A DNA stretch of 18,286 nt from an uncultured Dysosmobacter sp. GTDB lineage: Bacteria; Bacillota; Clostridia; Oscillospirales; Oscillospiraceae. Both the position numbers and the translations under genes were made by a program. Each line of letters starts with the position of its first letter. Within the stretch, counting starts at the first letter, position 1. Shown here piece after piece: positions 15,210 through 18,286 of this stretch. The notes beneath the pieces are model-generated. The model ran no database searches, had not been told where the DNA came from, and saw only the letters and a program-made list of their open reading frames with translations. The DNA lies in assembly GCA_934504065.1 (NCBI GenBank), contig CAKSVQ010000032.1, positions 1 through 18,286 of the forward strand, written 5' to 3'.

Positions 15210-17218
15210 TGAAAGTCGGTTTCGTTTCCCTCTTCCCACAGGGCTCGCTGGATGGCGCGCTCCGTGCCGCCGCACTGACGCGGACGCTGGACGCACTTGG
15301 CTGCGGCTGCGAAAGCACAGCGCCGGACAGTGCGCAGGGCGCGGACGTGCTGATCTTCAGCGGTCCCCTGCCCGAAGGCGGTTTACCCCAGTCCGCAACC
15401 CGGCAGGTGGGCTATGCCCTCTCCTTTCAGGACACGCTGGCAGCCCCCGTCGCCTTTTCCCACCTCTCCGCCGCCGACCCCCGCTCTGCAAAGCTGCTTT
15501 GCGGTGAGAACGGCGCCGTTCCGGTGGTTTTAGAGCCCGCCGCCCTGCTGACGGCGGAGGACTGGAGCGCCTGCGCTGCCCCGGCGGAGGACAGCGCCCC
15601 CTACCTCTTTGCGGACTGCCCGGAGCGCTCCGGCCCCCTTGCGCCCTACATCCGCGCCCTGTGCGCCCGCCACGGTCTTTCCCCCCGGCGCAAAAAGGCG
15701 GCAGAGCCCGCCCTTGCGGAGTACATCAGCCTGATCCGGGGGGCGGACTGGGTCTGCACCACCTCCGCCGCGGGTGCAGCGCTGTGCGTGCTTTTCCAAA
15801 AGCCCTTTTTCACCGCCCTCTCCCCCGCCGCCCTGCTCTGCCCGGAGACCTCTCCCCTCTTCGCTCTGCTCTCCGCGCTGGGACTCACAAGCCGCATCGT
15901 AGGCCGGGGCAGCACGGACGCGCTGGACGCGCCCATCGACTATGCCGCCGCTTCCGCGCGGCTGGCACAAGCGCGTGAAGCCGCGCTGGACTTTCTGCGC
16001 GCCGCGCTGGAAAATGTCCCCCAGAGCACAGCACAGCCCCCCGCCTCCAAGGCGGGAAGCCCCCGCCTTGCGCCGGAGCACCTGTGCACAGGCTGCACCG
16101 CCTGCGTCAGCGTCTGCCCTAAAGACGCCATCACCATGCGCCGCAGGCAGGACGGCTTTTCCTATCCGTCCGTCTCCGCCGCGCTGTGCGTGGGCTGCGG
16201 CCGCTGCACCCGCACCTGCCCCCTGCTGCAAGCGCGCATTCCCGCGCCCCTGCCCGCCGCCTTTGCCGCGTGGAACAACGACGGCGCGATCCGCAAGGAC
16301 TCCACCTCCGGCGGCGCGTTCACCGCGCTGGCTGAATACGTGCTGGAGGGCGGCGGTGTGGTGTTCGGCGCGGCGCTGAACGGGCGGCAGCACCTTGTCC
16401 ACATAGCCTGCTTCCGCAAGGAAGACCTGTGGCGGCTGCGGGGGGCCAAATACGTCCAAAGCGACCTTGGCGACGTGTTCCGGGAGATCAAGACCCTGCT
16501 GGAAAGCCGCAGCGTCCTTTTCTCCGGTACCCCCTGTCAGGTAGACGGCCTTTACCGCTATCTGGGGCGGCGGCCGGAAAATCTCATCACCTGCGACTTA
16601 GTGTGCCACGGCGTTCCCTCCCCCGGCGTGTGGGAGGACACTGCCCGGGCCATTGAGGCCCGCAAGGGCAAGGGCCTGCGGGCCGTGCGCTTCCGCAACA
16701 AGGTCACCGGATGGAAAAGCAGCCACTTCACCACCGTTTATGACGATGGCACGGTGGACACCGCCCCCCTGTTCCGCACCGGATACGGCCACGCCTTTGG
16801 CCGGGCGCTGTTCCTGCGGCCCAGCTGCTACCGCTGCGCCTACACCAACCTCAACCGCCCCGGCGACTTTACGCTGGGCGACCTGTGGGGCCTGCCGGAC
16901 GATGAGATGCCCCAGCAGCAAAAGCTGGGCATCAGCCTGCTGCTGGTCAACACCGCCCACGCAAGCCATATTTTCGACAAGCTCCCCCTCACCCGGCAGG
17001 CCTTCCCCATCGAGCGGGCCGTGCGGGGCAATCCCCGGCTGGCCTCTCCCATCCAGTCCCCGCCGGACCGGGCGGACTTTTTTGCCGCCTACGCACTGGA
17101 GCCCTTTGACCGAGTACGCAAGACCTTCTGCACGCTGCCGCCGCTTCCGGTGCGCATCGCAGGCAGGCTTCTTTCCCCCGAGGTCAAGGCCAAACTGCGC
17201 CGCGCGCTGCATAAATGA
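15209..17218 (+). CDS. Pyruvyl-transferase-like/ferredoxin/FrhB-like fusion protein
   Basis: A 669-residue three-part protein. Residues 1-275 resemble a polysaccharide pyruvyl transferase (MKVGFVSLFPQGSLDGALRA; VVLEPAALLTAEDW; YISLIRGADWVCTTSAAG; FQKPFF), but the usual SFHG motif is SAAG at 186-189, so the catalytic His is absent. Residues 288-340 hold two 4Fe-4S ferredoxin motifs (Cys293, 296, 299, 303 and Cys327, 330, 333, 337). The remainder is a coenzyme F420 hydrogenase/dehydrogenase beta-subunit (FrhB/FdhB) domain, with STSGGAFTALAEYVL, FSGTPCQVDGLYRYL (Cys443), CDLVCHGVPSPGVW and YRCAYTNLNRPGDFTLGDLWG. Relatives lie in surface-polysaccharide clusters and probably carry out flavin/iron-sulfur redox chemistry. 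TTG 15209 is the only sensible start; the next Met is near 307. Confidence 0.88.
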   Translation: MKVGFVSLFPQGSLDGALRAAALTRTLDALGCGCESTAPDSAQGADVLIFSGPLPEGGLPQSATRQVGYALSFQDTLAAPVAFSHLSAADPRSAKLLCGENGAVPVVLEPAALLTAEDWSACAAPAEDSAPYLFADCPERSGPLAPYIRALCARHGLSPRRKKAAEPALAEYISLIRGADWVCTTSAAGAALCVLFQKPFFTALSPAALLCPETSPLFALLSALGLTSRIVGRGSTDALDAPIDYAAASARLAQAREAALDFLRAALENVPQSTAQPPASKAGSPRLAPEHLCTGCTACVSVCPKDAITMRRRQDGFSYPSVSAALCVGCGRCTRTCPLLQARIPAPLPAAFAAWNNDGAIRKDSTSGGAFTALAEYVLEGGGVVFGAALNGRQHLVHIACFRKEDLWRLRGAKYVQSDLGDVFREIKTLLESRSVLFSGTPCQVDGLYRYLGRRPENLITCDLVCHGVPSPGVWEDTARAIEARKGKGLRAVRFRNKVTGWKSSHFTTVYDDGTVDTAPLFRTGYGHAFGRALFLRPSCYRCAYTNLNRPGDFTLGDLWGLPDDEMPQQQKLGISLLLVNTAHASHIFDKLPLTRQAFPIERAVRGNPRLASPIQSPPDRADFFAAYALEPFDRVRKTFCTLPPLPVRIAGRLLSPEVKAKLRRALHK

Positions 17219-17223
17219 GACCG

Positions 17224-17253
17224 TCGAAAAGAGTGGCTTTGCCACCTTTTCGA
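17224..17253 (+). repeat. Short hairpin related to the 3'-UTR repeat
   Basis: TCGAAAAG pairs with CTTTTCGA and GTGGC with GCCAC around a TTT loop, with one bulged A. The inner stem and loop match the gene-proximal hairpin of repeat copies A and B when those are read in the direction of their genes. It begins five bases after the stop codon ending at 17218, the same position relative to a gene end. Confidence 0.65.
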
Positions 17254-17261
17254 AAGTTTCC

Positions 17262-17299
17262 GAGGATACCTTCGGAAGAAGGTATCCTCTTTTTATTTT
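17262..17299 (+). terminator. Intrinsic terminator after the fusion gene
   Basis: A perfect 12-base stem (17262-17273 with 17278-17289), GGAA tetraloop, followed by five T, A and four T. A competing six-base stem TTCCGA/TCGGAA (17258-17263 and 17272-17277) overlaps its left arm and loop, but is much weaker. Confidence 0.93.
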
Positions 17300-17310
17300 C
17301 CCTTGCAGTT

Positions 17311-17335
17311 GGAACTTTCTGCTCGTTTTTGCGTC
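17311..17335 (+). promoter_or_regulatory. ECF-type promoter-like motif
   Basis: GGAAC (17311-17315) and CGTC (17332-17335) are separated by exactly 16 bases, the classic spacing for RpoE/SigW-type ECF promoters. It lies 39 bases before the next ATG, just after a terminator, so the following gene needs its own promoter. A TATATAAAT run at 17336 could instead be a sigma-A -10, but no -35 at proper spacing is present. Confidence 0.45.
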
Positions 17336-17374
17336 TATATAAATAAGAGCACAACTTTGTGGGAGGGCATCCGC

Positions 17375-17773
17375 ATGAGAAAGAAAGTACGCGTTGCCGC
17401 AGCAATTATCATCGTCATTCTGGTGGCAGGGGTAATGATTTTGAGAGGGAAACAGCCTTATAAAGATTTGAAAGCATCCGACATCGTTTCCGCAGCCGTC
17501 TATTTATCTCCGCCTGATCAGACCGTTCAAATTACGGATGTAGAAGAACTCGTTTCCTGTCTCAGAGCGGTCACCGTCTATCACGAAGACGATTCCTATA
17601 CCGACTATTGCGGCCAATCGGTCGTTTTTACACTCACAATGGCAGACGGTTCCAGAGAGGAAATCGGAGAGTGCAATCCGTTTGTGATCATGAACGGCAC
17701 TGGATACAAGGCAAAATACGGACCGTGCGAGCGGCTGAACCGCTATGCAAACAAATTGCTGAACGCTGGGTAA
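17375..17773 (+). CDS. Small exported or membrane-anchored protein, unknown function
   Basis: A 132-residue protein. ATG 17375 has GGGAGG eight bases upstream; an in-frame ATG at 17303 would overlap the terminator and promoter region. Residues 1-26 are a basic start (MRKKVRV) plus a hydrophobic helix ([16 protein letters not shown]) without a lipobox Cys, so it is probably anchored with the body outside. The rest looks like a compact beta-rich domain ([62 protein letters not shown]). I recall similar hypothetical proteins in Firmicutes but no named function. The gene is visibly richer in A and T than its neighbours and uses more A/T-ending codons, which suggests acquisition by transfer. It forms a single-gene unit. 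Confidence 0.85.
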   Translation: MRKKVRVAAAIIIVILVAGVMILRGKQPYKDLKASDIVSAAVYLSPPDQTVQITDVEELVSCLRAVTVYHEDDSYTDYCGQSVVFTLTMADGSREEIGECNPFVIMNGTGYKAKYGPCERLNRYANKLLNAG

Positions 17774-17885
17774 ATGGCAGACTGGCGAACGAATACGGCC
17801 GTCTGACTGAAAAGGGAATTTTCGGAAAGTGGGCGGAACTTTGCCGGATTCCGCGCTTTTGTGTCTATGCAAACAACGGCAGATG

Positions 17886-17894
17886 TGATATACT
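17886..17894 (+). promoter_or_regulatory. Extended -10 promoter for DUF1846 gene
   Basis: TG-A-TATACT is an extended -10 element 37 bases before the next ATG. No clear -35 lies 17-18 bases upstream. Just before it (17836-17872) is a GGAACTTT and TTTTGTGTCTAT pair that resembles the motif at 17311-17340, but with about six extra bases between the halves. The interval 17774-17931 holds no other gene. Confidence 0.45.
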
Positions 17895-17931
17895 GCATTT
17901 GTTTGAATTTTCAGAAGAGGGGATTCGCATT

Positions 17932-18286
17932 ATGGGAGCCATTGGATTTGACAATCAGAAATATCTGGCCACGCAGTCCGAGCAGATCAAGCGCCGCATT
18001 GCCCAGTTCGGCGGCAAGCTGTATCTGGAATTCGGCGGAAAGCTGTTCGACGACTATCACGCCTCCCGGGTGCTGCCCGGTTTTGCCCCGGACAGCAAGA
18101 TCCGGATGCTCCAGCAGCTCAAGGAGGATGTGGAGATCGTCATTGCCATCAACGCCGCCGACATTGAGAAAAACAAGGTGCGGGGCGATCTGGGCATCAC
18201 CTATGACGACGACGTGCTGCGCCTGATTGACATTTTCCGGGGACTGGGGCTGTATGTCGGCAGCGTGGTGCTCACCCGGTACAACG
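17932..18286 (+). CDS. DUF1846 (UPF0371) family protein, truncated by window end
   Basis: The first 118 residues are in the window; the family is usually about 490-500 residues. The N-terminus [79 protein letters not shown] is highly characteristic of DUF1846. These are cytoplasmic proteins that are widespread in Firmicutes; their biochemical role is not settled as far as I know. ATG 17932 is the conserved start, preceded by AGAGGGG about ten bases upstream. No frameshift is seen up to the window edge. GC content returns to the level of the main genes after the A/T-rich gene before it. Confidence 0.93.
   Translation, partial: MGAIGFDNQKYLATQSEQIKRRIAQFGGKLYLEFGGKLFDDYHASRVLPGFAPDSKIRMLQQLKEDVEIVIAINAADIEKNKVRGDLGITYDDDVLRLIDIFRGLGLYVGSVVLTRYN

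Overview
This is a GC-rich stretch of chromosome from an endospore-forming Firmicute. SpoIIE, an S-layer-homology (SLH) protein, ComEB-type dCMP deaminase, a DUF1846 protein and strong AGGAGG-type ribosome sites point to the Clostridia. The high GC content and gene styles suggest a gut Oscillospiraceae relative (Flavonifractor/Oscillibacter/Lawsonibacter-like). That placement is inference from gene content, not a database match. No tRNA, rRNA, CRISPR, insertion sequence or prophage gene was seen.

Layout. Positions 1-3972 (minus strand) hold a MacAB-type exporter operon, read right to left: promoter, membrane-fusion adaptor with a doubled adaptor module, ABC ATPase, MacB/FtsX-type permease, then an SLH protein cut by the window edge. 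Positions 3904-4281 carry no gene but hold the exporter promoter, an intrinsic terminator and a structured repeat. Positions 4282-6665 (minus) hold spoIIE followed by a small membrane protein. Divergent from these, 6825-9134 (plus) is dus, an ECF sigma factor and its zinc-finger anti-sigma factor, all overlapping. Tex follows at 9199-11373 and ends at a strong bidirectional terminator. Positions 11638-13491 (minus) are a second ECF sigma/anti-sigma operon with two small membrane proteins. Divergent from it are xdhC, a dCMP deaminase and a large iron-sulfur fusion protein (13617-17218). A small exported protein of lower GC (17375-17773) and the start of a DUF1846 gene (from 17932) close the window.

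The most unusual feature is a roughly 190-bp structured element found twice (about 4089-4277 and 11440-11632). In both places it lies directly after the stop codon of a minus-strand gene and before an intrinsic terminator. Its four hairpins are conserved, with two compensatory base-pair changes, and one hairpin is replaced by an unrelated sequence that still folds. A short relative of its gene-proximal hairpin sits after the stop codon at 17218, again followed by a terminator. This looks like a family of 3'-UTR RNA or DNA elements. Other points of interest are two complete ECF modules within 6 kb, an ECF-type promoter-like motif before the 132-residue gene, and the fusion of a degenerate pyruvyl-transferase-like domain to a ferredoxin/FrhB-like protein.
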